DNA of 61,461 nt from Fuerstiella sp. (lineage in GTDB: Bacteria > Planctomycetota > Planctomycetia > Planctomycetales > Planctomycetaceae): NCBI GenBank assembly GCA_029245955.1, contig JAQWOH010000058.1, forward strand, positions 1 to 61,461. The letters run 5' to 3'. The notes below the pieces were generated by a model. It was given only the letters and a program-made list of their open reading frames with translations, was not told the DNA's origin and did no database searches. The translations under genes and the position numbers were made by a program. Shown piece by piece: positions 53,626 to 61,461 of this stretch (within the stretch, counting starts at the first letter, position 1; the number at the start of each line of letters is the position of its first letter).

Positions 53626-54852
53626 ATGGAAAGAGAAGCTGTGACAAATCCCGTCGTGTTTGCCGTCGCAACAATGGATACCAAAGGTGAGGAACTCGCT
53701 TTTGTCGCACAGTGCCTTCTGGGTGCAGGAGTGTCTGTGAAAACAGTCGATGTGGGTACGCGTGCTGCCCCCACAGTAAGCCCTGACGTATCGCGCGAAC
53801 GAGTGCTGGGGAACACGACATTACCGATCGGCGATGATCGAGGTGCCGCCGTTACCGCCATGGGTGACGCGTTAACGTCCTGGCTGCAATCTGAATGCGT
53901 GGCAGGTCGAGTGGCTGGCGTGGTCGGCATCGGAGGCAGCGGCGGAACGGCTTTGGTCACTGCTGCCATGCGCGAACTGCCGATCGGGCTGCCCAAACTG
54001 ATGGTATCCACGATGGCCAGCGGTAACACAGCGCACTACGTCGATTGCAGCGACATCACGATGATGTTTTCGGTAGTGGATGTCGCGGGACTGAACGTCG
54101 TGTCTGAAAAGATCCTCAGTAATGCTGCCCATGCAATGGCCGGAATGGTGTCGCATAAACTGGCTTCTCAGGAAAGTCGTTCGGCACTCGGCATGACCAT
54201 GTTTGGCGTGACAACGCCCTGCGTCACAATGGTTCGTAAAACACTGGAAACCAAAGGCTACGACTGTCTTGTGTTTCATGCCACAGGCAGCGGAGGGCGA
54301 GCGATGGAACAACTGGTCGATTCTGGTTTAATCGGCGGTGTCCTGGACATCACGACCACTGAAGTGGCAGATGAAGTTGTGGGAGGCGTGCTGCCGGCCG
54401 GACCTGAACGTTTCGAGAGACTGTTAGCGAAAGGTGTACCACTGGTGCTGAGCGTTGGCGCCGCAGACATGGTTAACTTCGGCGGGATAGAGACGGTGCC
54501 GAAAGAATTTCGGGATCGGACACTGCATGTGCACAATGCTCAGGTCACTCTGATGCGCACCAATGAAGACGAGAATCGAAGAATCGCTCAATGGATCGCC
54601 GACAAGCTTAATCATTCCACGTCACCTTTGACGCTGATGATTCCGGAAGGTGGCCTGTCCACGCTGGACGCCCCCGACCAGGCGTTCTACGACCCCGCGG
54701 CGAATGCGGCATTGTTCGATGAACTCGAACAACAAATCCAGCAGACGGGTGACCGGAAGATCATTCGCCTGCCTTATCATATTAACGAGTCGGAATTCGC
54801 ACAGGCGCTGGTTGCAGAGTTTGAAGCGCTTTGCCCGACGACTGGTCACTGA
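53626..54852 (+). CDS. UPF0261 / Tm-1-like protein, N-terminal half homologue
   Basis: The 408-residue protein matches the UPF0261 family, equivalent to the N-terminal half of the tomato Tm-1 resistance protein: VVFAVATMDTKGEELAFVAQCL, VDVGTRA, GVVGIGGSGGTALVTAAMRELPIGLPKLMVSTMASGN, HYVDCSDITMMFSVVDVAGLNVVSEKILSNAAHAMAGM, TTPCVTMVRKTLETKGYDCLVFHATGSGGRAMEQLVDSG, and DITTTEVADEVVGGVLPAGPERF. In Tm-1 this half binds ATP and viral replication protein; in bacteria its function is unknown. It is intact, immediately downstream of a pseudogene, and followed after 68 bases by the TIM-barrel partner. Confidence 0.93.
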   Translation: MEREAVTNPVVFAVATMDTKGEELAFVAQCLLGAGVSVKTVDVGTRAAPTVSPDVSRERVLGNTTLPIGDDRGAAVTAMGDALTSWLQSECVAGRVAGVVGIGGSGGTALVTAAMRELPIGLPKLMVSTMASGNTAHYVDCSDITMMFSVVDVAGLNVVSEKILSNAAHAMAGMVSHKLASQESRSALGMTMFGVTTPCVTMVRKTLETKGYDCLVFHATGSGGRAMEQLVDSGLIGGVLDITTTEVADEVVGGVLPAGPERFERLLAKGVPLVLSVGAADMVNFGGIETVPKEFRDRTLHVHNAQVTLMRTNEDENRRIAQWIADKLNHSTSPLTLMIPEGGLSTLDAPDQAFYDPAANAALFDELEQQIQQTGDRKIIRLPYHINESEFAQALVAEFEALCPTTGH

Positions 54853-54920
54853 ATGTTCCCTGACTTCCGATCCGCAATGACCTGCATTCCATATCTTGCC
54901 GGAAAGAACCGGTTATTTCA

Positions 54921-55748
54921 ATGACTGAAACCAGAGAGTCCATTCTGAAACGTTTTCGCGGCAAGATCGCCGATGGGCTGCCGATCATCGGTGGTGGGGC
55001 GGGCACCGGCATCAGTGCGAAGTGCGAAGAAGCTGGCGGCATTGATCTGATTGTGATCTACAATTCGGGCCGTTACCGCATGGCCGGCCGTGGTTCTCTG
55101 GCGGGGCTAATGCCGTATGGGAACGCCAACGAAGTTGTGAAACAGATGGCAAAAGAGGTGCTTACTGCCGTCAGGCATACGCCGGTACTGGCCGGAGTTT
55201 GTGCCACAGATCCGTTTATGCTGCGTGATTCATTTCTGCGTGAGTTGCGCGACATGGGATTTTGCGGTGTCCAGAACTTCCCCACGGTCGGTCTGATTGA
55301 CGGAGTGTTCCGGTCAAATCTTGAGGAAACCGGCATGGGCTTTGGCCTTGAGGTCGAGTGCATCGCCGCTGCTCACGGACTTGGGCTGCTGACCACGCCG
55401 TATGCTTTTGACGCAGACCAGGCTCGCGAACTCACAGCAGCCGGCGCAGACATCATTGTCGCCCACATGGGACTGACAACCAGCGGGACCATAGGTGCAC
55501 AGACGGCGCTGTCTCTGGACGACTGTGTGCCGAAGGTTAATGACATTGCGGCAGCGGCCCGCAGTGTTCGCGACGACGTAATCGTGTTATGTCACGGTGG
55601 CCCCATCGCCATGCCGGCTGACGCCAGGTTCATGCTCAATGCGCTGGACACGATCGACGGTTTCTACGGAGCCAGTTCTATGGAACGACTTCCCACGGAA
55701 ATCGCATTGACCGCTCAGGTTGAAAAGTTCGTTCAGATTCGACGATAA
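54921..55748 (+). CDS. PEP-hydrolase-like TIM-barrel protein, Tm-1 C-terminal half homologue
   Basis: The 275-residue protein belongs to the 'phosphoenolpyruvate hydrolase'-like TIM-barrel family: SILKRFRGKIADGLPIIGGGAGTGISAKCEEAGGIDLIVIYNSGRYRMAGRGSLAGLMPYGNAN (in parts), VLAGVCATDPF, GFCGVQNFPTVGLIDG, RSNLEETGMGFGLEVE, IIVAHMGLTTSGTIGA, CHGGPI, and GFYGASSMERLPTE. In plant Tm-1 this domain is fused behind the UPF0261 domain; here it is a separate gene directly after it. Codirectional placement and a 68-base gap make an operon likely. Catalytic function is not proven for the family. Confidence 0.92.
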   Translation: MTETRESILKRFRGKIADGLPIIGGGAGTGISAKCEEAGGIDLIVIYNSGRYRMAGRGSLAGLMPYGNANEVVKQMAKEVLTAVRHTPVLAGVCATDPFMLRDSFLRELRDMGFCGVQNFPTVGLIDGVFRSNLEETGMGFGLEVECIAAAHGLGLLTTPYAFDADQARELTAAGADIIVAHMGLTTSGTIGAQTALSLDDCVPKVNDIAAAARSVRDDVIVLCHGGPIAMPADARFMLNALDTIDGFYGASSMERLPTEIALTAQVEKFVQIRR

Positions 55749-55868
55749 CGGCGAGTTTTCTGAAACCGGTGGGGACCCGTTCTGACAGGTCCAACCGCCG
55801 ATCCATGCGTTCAGGAAGACCGCATCGTTCCCGCAGTCCGGGTGTCCCTGACTCACGCAAGTATCAGA

Positions 55869-57243
55869 ATGTTGCACAGTTATTTCTGTACGCGAAGGAT
55901 GCTGTGCCTGGTCGCGGCACTGCTTTCAGTCCCGTTGCGTGACTGGAACGCCATTCGCGCAGGTGATATACGCCCCAATGTTGTCTTTATCCTTGCCGAC
56001 GATCCGGGCCGTGAATGTCTTGAATGTTCTGGCGGTGAAACCTGCCACACGCCGAATCTGAGTTGTCTGGGTGCGCAGCGAATGCGGTTTGAATGTTGCT
56101 GTGCCACGCCGATGTGCAGCCCCGCGCGAGTGGTGCTGATGTCGGGACGTTACATTTTCCGCAATTAATCGGCAATAGGCCAGGATGGATCTGACTCAGC
56201 CGACGTTGGCGTCGGTGCTGAAACGTTCCGGCTGTTTAAACCGCTATGGCAGGGAAATGGCATCTCAGCGGATGGGGCAACGCGTTCCACGGTCTGCCGA
56301 GATGCCGGCTTTGAACGCTATGCCACGTTTGATTACGAAAAAGTCGTTCACGAAGGTGGTCAGGCAGGCAATCAGTTCTGGAGCACTCAGGTCCGGGAAG
56401 ACGGACGCAGCCACCGCCTGGAAGGGAAGTACGGTTCGGCATGGAATTGACGACATGCACTCGACTTTATTCGCGAACATGCCGCGCCCGGTCATCCACC
56501 GTTTCTTCTGTACTATCCCTCGGTGCACGCTCATCGTCCTTTTGTTCCGACCGATCACGCGGCCGTGTCGGAAGAGGAGCGAGCGGGTCGAAACGGAAAA
56601 CTGGAACACATTCCGGAGATGGTGACCTGCATTGACGAAATCGTCGGAGCCGTGTTCGACATGCCGGAATCAACGGAACATCTGAACAACACTGCCGTTT
56701 TTTTCGCCGATAACGGTACCGATAATGCCGGCGAAGCCAGGTCTCTGCGGTCACGGTGTCGAGGTGTTAACGTTGCCGGTGGCAAGTATCTGCCGACCGA
56801 TCTGAGACTCAACGCTCCGTTGCTGATACGCGGCCCCGGTGTGGGACAGGGGCGTGTGGTTAGTCATTCCGTCGAGTTTACCGACACTCTGCCCGCGTTC
56901 GGTGATGTCGCGGATACGCAATATGCCGCAGCGACAGACCGTGAAGCCAGTGGCCGAAGCTGCAGGGGGCAAGGGAAACGAGTCACGACCAACCGGCTTA
57001 TTCATGGGGTGTCTTCGAACACTCGTCACTGAAATACAAAGCTCCTATGACTTATCAGAACGAGCTGGTTCAGTTGGTCGCGATCACAGATCAGGACTGG
57101 TGTCGACGAGAGAGTTGTTTGATCCGGAGGAAGATCGGAATGAGAAAAATCCGTTATCGAACGCTGCTGAGGCTGCGACGCGTGTGCGTCTCAGAAACCC
57201 TCTGCTCGCAACGTCCGTCGCCGCCGATCGATCGGCCCGGTGA
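55869..57243 (+). pseudogene. Decayed sulfatase
   Basis: The first frame gives a signal-like start, RPNVVFILADDPGRECLECSGGE, HTPNLSCLGAQRMRFE, and the formylglycine motif TPMCSPARVVLMSGRY. A stop follows at 56166-56168, and a second frame resumes with MDLTQPTLASVLKRSG. A third gives AMAGKWHLSGWGNAFHGLPR, then DAGFERYATFDYEKVVHEGGQAGNQFWS, later HAHRPFVPTDHAAVSEEERAGRNGKLEHIPEMVTCIDEIVGAV, NNTAVFFADNGTDNAGEARSL, GGKYLPTDLRLNAPLLIRGPG and VVSHSVEFTDTLPAF. The end, LVSTRELFDPEEDRNEKNPL, is in yet another frame. There are at least four frameshifts or stops. It encodes no full-length enzyme, although the order of family motifs is complete. Confidence 0.88.
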
Positions 57244-57522
57244 GTCGGGCCGGTGCTGCTTTATGATGATTCTGAACCCGATGTGCCACCGCCTGAACAG
57301 GGGTAGAAATGACAATGGATGAACGGGCAACAGTGCCTCGCGGGCGGAATGCACAGTCGAACCGGATGCTGATCACGGGGTTGTCGCTAATCAGAAGGTG
57401 TCGTACATCTCATTAGAAGGATGATCCCATTGTCGGTCAACATGTCCGCGTGGACCCCTTCCGGGAGAAAAACTTATTCTGTAAGCGAATAACGGCGATA
57501 GATTGTGCTTTTCCCGGATAAC

Positions 57523-58369
57523 TCATTCGATCAGCAGCAACTGGTGTTGTTTGACCGGGCGTTTCAGAAATCGGTCAAATTCTGCCGGCTGTTGGATATC
57601 GGTTCGACCCGCTTTAAGACCAAACCAGCCATCGGGAGTGTAGCTGTTTCCGCGGAGCGAATGTGACCGTAGAATCGACTGTCCAACCAGCAGACGTTGA
57701 TTGTCATCATGACGTACGGTTACAGCGAAGAATGAGCGAATGCGACTGGACCGCGGAAAGACGAATTTCCCCATTTCCCACCGCCCTCGATCCGTTTCTG
57801 ACTTGTCCGACTGGCCTTCCGCGCTAAAAAAAATAGTAAAATGGATTCCGTACATCTGCGACTTCGTGAGACTGATTGATATCTCCGGTGAGTCCGGTGG
57901 TTCCGCTGTCCTCGAAGACCAGATATCGAACAGATTCGTTCTTCTGTGGAACGTCGCGCAGTCCACTGTTGTCCGCCCGCAAGTGAGGCCAGCCGCCTTA
58001 GAAATAGGATTTGGCGGTTGATAGAGGCAGCGCGTGTGTTTCGCCGGATAGAAAGATTCAGACAGCAACCGGTCCCGTGCAATCCGGACGCTTTGCATCC
58101 GGAGAATTCTGCACCGACTTGCGAATCAGCGCACGAAGCTCTGTGTCAGCTGCGAAAAATTCGCCCTGCGTTGCTTCCCGGTTCTTAAACCGAGGACTCA
58201 CCCGACTAAAACGCCACGCTGGATTCACGCCACCAATTTCTTTGGTTAATGTCTTTGTCTTGCGGGCAGCCACGCCGACTTCGCTTGTCCAATCCACAGT
58301 AGCCGTTGGGTCCATCCTTTCAAGTTGCCGCCGTTCCGGCGATCGGAAAATGCCGATTCCGGAACGCAA
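57523..58369 (-). pseudogene. Decayed GHKL ATPase, restriction/defence-type (paraMORC-like)
   Basis: On the minus strand, one frame (58369-58058) reads RRQLERMDPTATVDWTSEVG, RFKNREATQGEFFAADTELRALI and the GHKL N-box KSVQNSPDAKRPD (E normally precedes QNSxDA). A second frame continues LLSESFYPAKHTRCLYQPPNP. A third (57973-57825) has DVPQKNESVRYLVFEDSGTTGLTGD, the G1 box, up to NPFYYFF and a stop. The second frame resumes at an A/T homopolymer (57829-57836) with AEGQSDKSETDRGRWEMGKFVFPRSSRIRSFF (in parts), QSILRSHSLRGNSYTPDGWFG, and ends in a stop at 57523. The motif string GRWGxGKxVFPRSSR matches my recollection of GHKL ATPases encoded with Z1 and PD-(D/E)XK proteins. The C-terminal half is missing. 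Confidence 0.72.
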
Positions 58370-58552
58370 CGGGCTGATACTTTCTCCTTGCTATCCCTTT
58401 TCCTGTGTGCGGCCTCTCTTTGTCGTGGAATATTTGGTGAAATATTCTGATCCAGCAGGACACGTGGAATTCATCATGTTATCCCTCCCTGCCCTCCCAA
58501 TCTGCCCGGCTCGTGATTCGAGAACACAACGAAATCTTCCAAAAGCGAACAT

Positions 58553-59569
58553 ATGCAGCTGACCGACGATGACTTGATTCTTGTGACGGGAGCCACTGGT
58601 CTGGTGGGCAGCCATATTGCCGAACAGGCGCGACAACGCGGGCTTCATGTTCGAGCTATGTGTCGCCCCGCGGCAGACACGACACTACTGCGGGATTTTG
58701 ATGTTGAGGTCGTGGAGGGTGACCTGAGCGATGCAGCATCGCTGCAGGCGGCCTGTGTCGGGGTCAAGGTGATTGTGCATTGTGCGGCCAAAGTGGGAGA
58801 CTGGGGGCCGACCGGCGAATACCGTCGAGTCAATGTCGAAGGAACCAGAACGTTGCTGAACGCAGCGCTGCAAACCGGGTCGCTGGAACGATGGGTTCAG
58901 ATCAGTTCGCTGGGCGTTTATTCCGGAGGCGATCACTACGGCACTGACGAAACAACCGCCCCGAATGCTGACGGCATCGATGGTTATACTCTGACCAAAG
59001 TGGAATCAGAGAAACTCGTTTGTGACTACGTCGTACAACGACAACTACCGGCGGTGGTGCTGAGGCCCGGTTTTATCTACGGGCCGCGAGACCGAACGGT
59101 CATGCCCAGACTCATGGGAAAGCTTCGCGACAGGAAGTTTGCCTATCTCGGTAATCATGACAAATTGATGAACAACACATTTGTCGGTAACCTGTGCGCA
59201 GCCGTCTGGTTGGCAATCAGGAACGATAACGTCGTCGGTGAAGTCTTTAATATTCGCGATCCGCGAGCTGTCACCAAGAAGGAATTCATGGATACGATCT
59301 GCGAGACTGCTGGTTATTCAATCCCCACGAAGGTTGTTCCGCTGCACATCGCCAGATTTCTGTCGTGGCATATGGAAACACTGGCGAAACTCCTCGGTCG
59401 GAAACAGGCTCCGCTGGTCAACAGCGCCAGAATCAAATTTCTGGGCCGTAACCTCGATTTCTGCATTGAGAAAGCCAATCTGGAACTGGGTTATCAGCCG
59501 TCGTCTGATTTTCGAGATGCGATGCGTGAGACTGTTAAGTATTGCGTGAATGCGTCAACGCACGGTTGA
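58553..59569 (+). CDS. NAD-dependent epimerase/dehydratase (extended SDR)
   Basis: The 338-residue protein has the Rossmann motif VTGATGLVGSHIAEQARQRG (about residues 12-31), an acidic second strand, VIVHCAAKVGDWGPTGEYRRVNVEGT, VQISSLGVYSG, the catalytic YTLTK (Y-x3-K, about residue 144), and VVLRPGFIYGPRD. This is the sterol/flavonoid-reductase-like extended SDR branch, possibly a nucleotide-sugar or hydroxysteroid-type dehydrogenase; the substrate is unknown. The ATG at 58553 follows directly on the decayed region. It is codirectional with the deoxyhypusine-synthase-like gene (133-base gap). Confidence 0.88.
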   Translation: MQLTDDDLILVTGATGLVGSHIAEQARQRGLHVRAMCRPAADTTLLRDFDVEVVEGDLSDAASLQAACVGVKVIVHCAAKVGDWGPTGEYRRVNVEGTRTLLNAALQTGSLERWVQISSLGVYSGGDHYGTDETTAPNADGIDGYTLTKVESEKLVCDYVVQRQLPAVVLRPGFIYGPRDRTVMPRLMGKLRDRKFAYLGNHDKLMNNTFVGNLCAAVWLAIRNDNVVGEVFNIRDPRAVTKKEFMDTICETAGYSIPTKVVPLHIARFLSWHMETLAKLLGRKQAPLVNSARIKFLGRNLDFCIEKANLELGYQPSSDFRDAMRETVKYCVNASTHG

Positions 59570-59702
59570 TCATCTCGTCTGTCGCACCTGGCTGATCGTA
59601 AGAAATAACGTTTTTGTTTAACCGCGTGCCGATCGGGACGCAGTTTCTCAGCTGCGTCTCCTGCTGTCCCAACAGACTTTGAACAACAGTCAGATTTCAA
59701 TT

Positions 59703-60791
59703 ATGTCGCACAGAGAACTTCACGACGGTCGTTCAGATGGATTGCGACCACTGGTGAGTCTGGACCTTGATCGGGTCAGGTCGTTTTCCGATCTACTGGA
59801 TGGCATGGCGGACACCGCGTTTTCAGGGCGGTCTGCTGGAGAAGCGGCGCGAATTCTGACCGACATGTTTCGTGACCAGGCCTGCGGCGTCGTGATGACG
59901 GTCTCTGGTGCCATGACCGTTGCCAAACAGGGGAAGATCATCTGCGATCTGATTGACCGGGGTTGTATCCAGGCAATCGTGGGCACAGGGGCCCTGATCG
60001 CTCATGGACTGACCGAATCCATCGGTCTCACACACTATCGAGCTGACCCGAACCAGTCAGACGAAGATCTGTTCGAAAAGGGATACAACCGAATTTACGA
60101 CACTCTGGAAATGGAGGCGAACCTGAACGACCTGTCAACGATGGTCGAAGACGTTCTGATGAAGGAACAGCCCGGCGGTGGGGTCTGGTCGTCTCATACG
60201 TTCTGCCGCTCTATCGGGAAACGTTTAAGTGAACGCGACATCGGCACGGGCATCCTTCGCAGTGCCTGGGAAAAGGATGTTCCGGTGTTTATTCCGGCAT
60301 TCACTGACAGTGAACTGGGTCTCGATTTTTCGACATGGGCCATCAAGGCAACGCTTAACGGCATGAGCAGTCAGCAGCGGGCAGGTACATCGCTGGCCGA
60401 TGCTTTGAAAAACGTTCCCCGGTTTAACCCGTTCCTGGATCTGTTTGAGTATGCTCAGCGAGTTGAACGCCACGACAGCCTGGGAGTTTTTACGATTGGC
60501 GGTGGTGTGCCCCGCAACTGGGCTCAGCAGGTCGGTCCATTTATCGACATCACCAACGACCGCTGTGAAACATTGTATCAACCGCCCCGTTTTCGATACG
60601 GAGTCAGGATCTGTCCGGAGCCGGTTCACTGGGGCGGACTATCCGGCTGTACGTATTCAGAGGGTGTCAGCTGGGGCAAATTCTTCAGCCCCGCGGATGG
60701 CGGGCAGTTTGCTGAAGTGTATTCTGACGCAACCGTCATTCTGCCTCTGCTGATCAAGGCAGTGCTGGAACGGTTGGATTGTGATGACTAA
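59703..60791 (+). CDS. Deoxyhypusine synthase family protein
   Basis: The 362-residue protein shows the DHS fold: VVMTVSGAMTVAKQGKIICDLIDRG, QAIVGTGALIAHGLTESIGLTHYR, GYNRIYDTLEMEANL, SAWEKDVPVFIPAFTDSELGLD, GVFTIGGGVPRNWAQQVGPFID, and the end motif SEGVSWGKFF, with the Lys at the position of the human enzyme's catalytic Lys329. DHS joins the aminobutyl group of spermidine to eIF5A, which bacteria lack; bacterial homologues may make homospermidine or act on other amines. ATG 59703 is preferred over a TTG eight codons upstream. Context (epimerase upstream, tRNA-Phe downstream) does not reveal the acceptor. Confidence 0.9.
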   Translation: MSHRELHDGRSDGLRPLVSLDLDRVRSFSDLLDGMADTAFSGRSAGEAARILTDMFRDQACGVVMTVSGAMTVAKQGKIICDLIDRGCIQAIVGTGALIAHGLTESIGLTHYRADPNQSDEDLFEKGYNRIYDTLEMEANLNDLSTMVEDVLMKEQPGGGVWSSHTFCRSIGKRLSERDIGTGILRSAWEKDVPVFIPAFTDSELGLDFSTWAIKATLNGMSSQQRAGTSLADALKNVPRFNPFLDLFEYAQRVERHDSLGVFTIGGGVPRNWAQQVGPFIDITNDRCETLYQPPRFRYGVRICPEPVHWGGLSGCTYSEGVSWGKFFSPADGGQFAEVYSDATVILPLLIKAVLERLDCDD

Positions 60792-60929
60792 CTGAGCTGT
60801 CCGGCATTTCGGCAGGACAGGCATCAAATGCAACCTGTTCAACCTGCCCCATGTTCTGAATGCTATTTGAAACATGGATTGCTTGGCTTGTATCATTCGG
60901 AGTCCGTCACTAGACTCCCTCGCAAATTG

Positions 60930-61002
60930 GGGCGGATAGCTCAGTTGGTAGAGCACAGGACTGAAAATCCTGGTGTAGTGGGTTCGATTCCCTCTCCGCC
61001 CA
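60930..61002 (+). tRNA. tRNA-Phe (GAA)
   Basis: A complete cloverleaf: acceptor stem GGGCGGA/TCCGCCC with discriminator A, D-arm TAGCTCAGTTGGTAGAGC, anticodon stem CAGGA/TCCTG with loop CTGAAAA (anticodon GAA), and T-arm GTGGGTTCGATTCCCTC. The 73 bases have no encoded CCA. An intrinsic terminator follows at 61014-61047, and a tyrosine recombinase gene ends 76 bases downstream on the other strand, a typical attachment-site arrangement. Confidence 0.98.
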
Positions 61003-61013
61003 TTAATGAAAAT

Positions 61014-61047
61014 ACAGGGTTCTCGGCTTAGTCGGGAATCCTGTTTT
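61014..61047 (+). terminator. Intrinsic terminator of tRNA-Phe
   Basis: ACAGGGTTCTCGGC (61014-61027) pairs with GTCGGGAATCCTGT (61031-61044) over all 14 positions, using three G-U pairs, around a 3-nt loop. It is followed by T4 and preceded by A4, so it may act on both strands: for the tRNA and, read the other way, downstream of the recombinase gene. Confidence 0.75.
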
Positions 61048-61053
61048 CGTTGA

Positions 61054-61077
61054 ATACCGCCATTCATACCGCCATTC
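61054..61077. repeat. 12-bp direct tandem repeat at the recombinase 3' end
   Basis: ATACCGCCATTC occurs twice in tandem (61054-61065, 61066-61077), ending next to the recombinase stop (61078-61080). It lies between the tRNA terminator and the integrase gene, where a recombinase arm-binding site would be expected. That role is inference only. Confidence 0.7.
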
Positions 61078-61461
61078 TCAACCGGCACGACGTTTACGGA
61101 CTGGTTGAAACAAGTCTGCGGTTGCAGCCGTGACTCGCTTCATGCCCGCCTTAGTCGCATGAGCATAAATTTTTGACGTGACTAAGGTGGACGCATGCCC
61201 GAGTAACTCGGTCACGTTGTTGATGGGAATGTCACGTTCCAGCAATAGTGTCGCCGTGGTATGTCGCATCTCATGCCAGACAATCACCGGGACTCCGGCT
61301 GCCTTACAGAGCGGCTTGAACGTCCGGCTCACCAGATTGTTCCGGTTAATGATATTCCCTGCATGATTGACGAAAACCAAGGTGTCGCCCTGCGTTGGAT
61401 GTCCATCAACCGCCATTCGTGCACGGTGGTTGTCGAGTGCATCCATCAGGTATAGGGGGAC
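61078..61461 (-). CDS. Tyrosine recombinase/integrase, C-terminal part, cut by the window edge
   Basis: The readable 127 codons end at 61078 and are open to the right edge (the first possible ATG is at 61446, but the frame continues upstream). They carry the catalytic C-terminal core of the phage-integrase family: H-E-M-R-H in VIVWHEMRHTTATLLLERD, the second His in TELLGHASTLVTSKIYAHAT, and the Tyr nucleophile in SKIYAHA. The N-terminal arm and core-binding domains lie beyond the window. It faces the tRNA-Phe 3' end, so an integrated element probably extends to the right. Confidence 0.93.
   Translation of the reverse strand, partial: VPLYLMDALDNHRARMAVDGHPTQGDTLVFVNHAGNIINRNNLVSRTFKPLCKAAGVPVIVWHEMRHTTATLLLERDIPINNVTELLGHASTLVTSKIYAHATKAGMKRVTAATADLFQPVRKRRAG

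Noticed and set aside
1..61461. CRISPR arrays, rRNA genes, complete insertion sequences, replication origin
   Set aside because: No spaced repeats of the right length, no rRNA motifs, no transposase, and no DnaA-box cluster were noticed in either strand.

Overview
The window looks like a chromosomal segment of a planctomycete (Planctomycetes, probably Planctomycetaceae; the genus cannot be told). The evidence is the gene content: a prepilin-like protein with the DUF1559/H-X9-DG architecture plus a second large DUF1559 protein, two DUF1549/DUF1553-DUF1501 pairs, cytochrome-c-like secreted proteins, a formylglycine-type sulfatase with a SEC-C-tailed anaerobic sulfatase-maturating enzyme, a membrane-anchored Ser/Thr kinase and a 'VPVTTYR'-type secreted low-complexity protein. 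Base composition is moderately GC-rich throughout. Most genes are intact and strand switches are frequent, with short runs of two or three genes.

Layout. 1-1000: gene-poor left edge with the 5' end of an unknown minus-strand gene, GC-rich tandem repeats and the 5' half of a tRNA-Leu. 1-8.1 kb: DUF1559 pilin-like gene, HEAT-repeat membrane protein, an amidohydrolase/GSA-aminomutase-like fusion, and an unknown protein overlapping a NYN-domain nuclease. 8.2-10.8 kb: a catalytic plus a non-catalytic M16 peptidase. 11.6-17.4 kb: lactonase-type propeller, gatB, an unknown protein, and a parallel beta-helix protein. 17.6-26.2 kb: dihaem-like secreted protein, sulfatase, SppA, and a DUF1501/DUF1549 pair. 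26.7-35.0 kb: DapA-like lyase, esterase, ung, Ser/Thr kinase, anSME, leuB, YdjM-like membrane protein. 35.5-42.7 kb: second DUF1549-DUF1501 pair and leuS. 43.2-52.5 kb: small DUF4177-like protein, atypical epimerase, secreted nitrilase-family enzyme, large DUF1559 protein, thioredoxin-TPR protein, Gly/Tyr-rich secreted protein with a clear intrinsic terminator, MatB-like acyl-CoA synthetase.

52.6-58.4 kb is different. Three genes are broken by frameshifts and stops (a type I phosphodiesterase, a sulfatase, and a GHKL ATPase resembling those of restriction/defence loci). They surround an intact two-gene unit encoding the two halves of the plant Tm-1 resistance protein family (UPF0261 plus a PEP-hydrolase-like TIM barrel). 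To the right come an NAD-dependent epimerase, a deoxyhypusine-synthase-like gene, tRNA-Phe(GAA), and the C-terminal part of a tyrosine recombinase running off the edge. This suggests that an integrated element begins just beyond the window and that the adjoining 6 kb is a decaying accessory zone.

The most interesting items are the Tm-1 pair inside the decay zone, the degenerate GHKL defence-type ATPase, the amidohydrolase-aminotransferase fusion, the bacterial deoxyhypusine-synthase homologue, the DUF1559 module placed in the middle of a large protein, and the two tRNA-linked boundaries. All identifications are from motif recognition by eye; no database search was possible.
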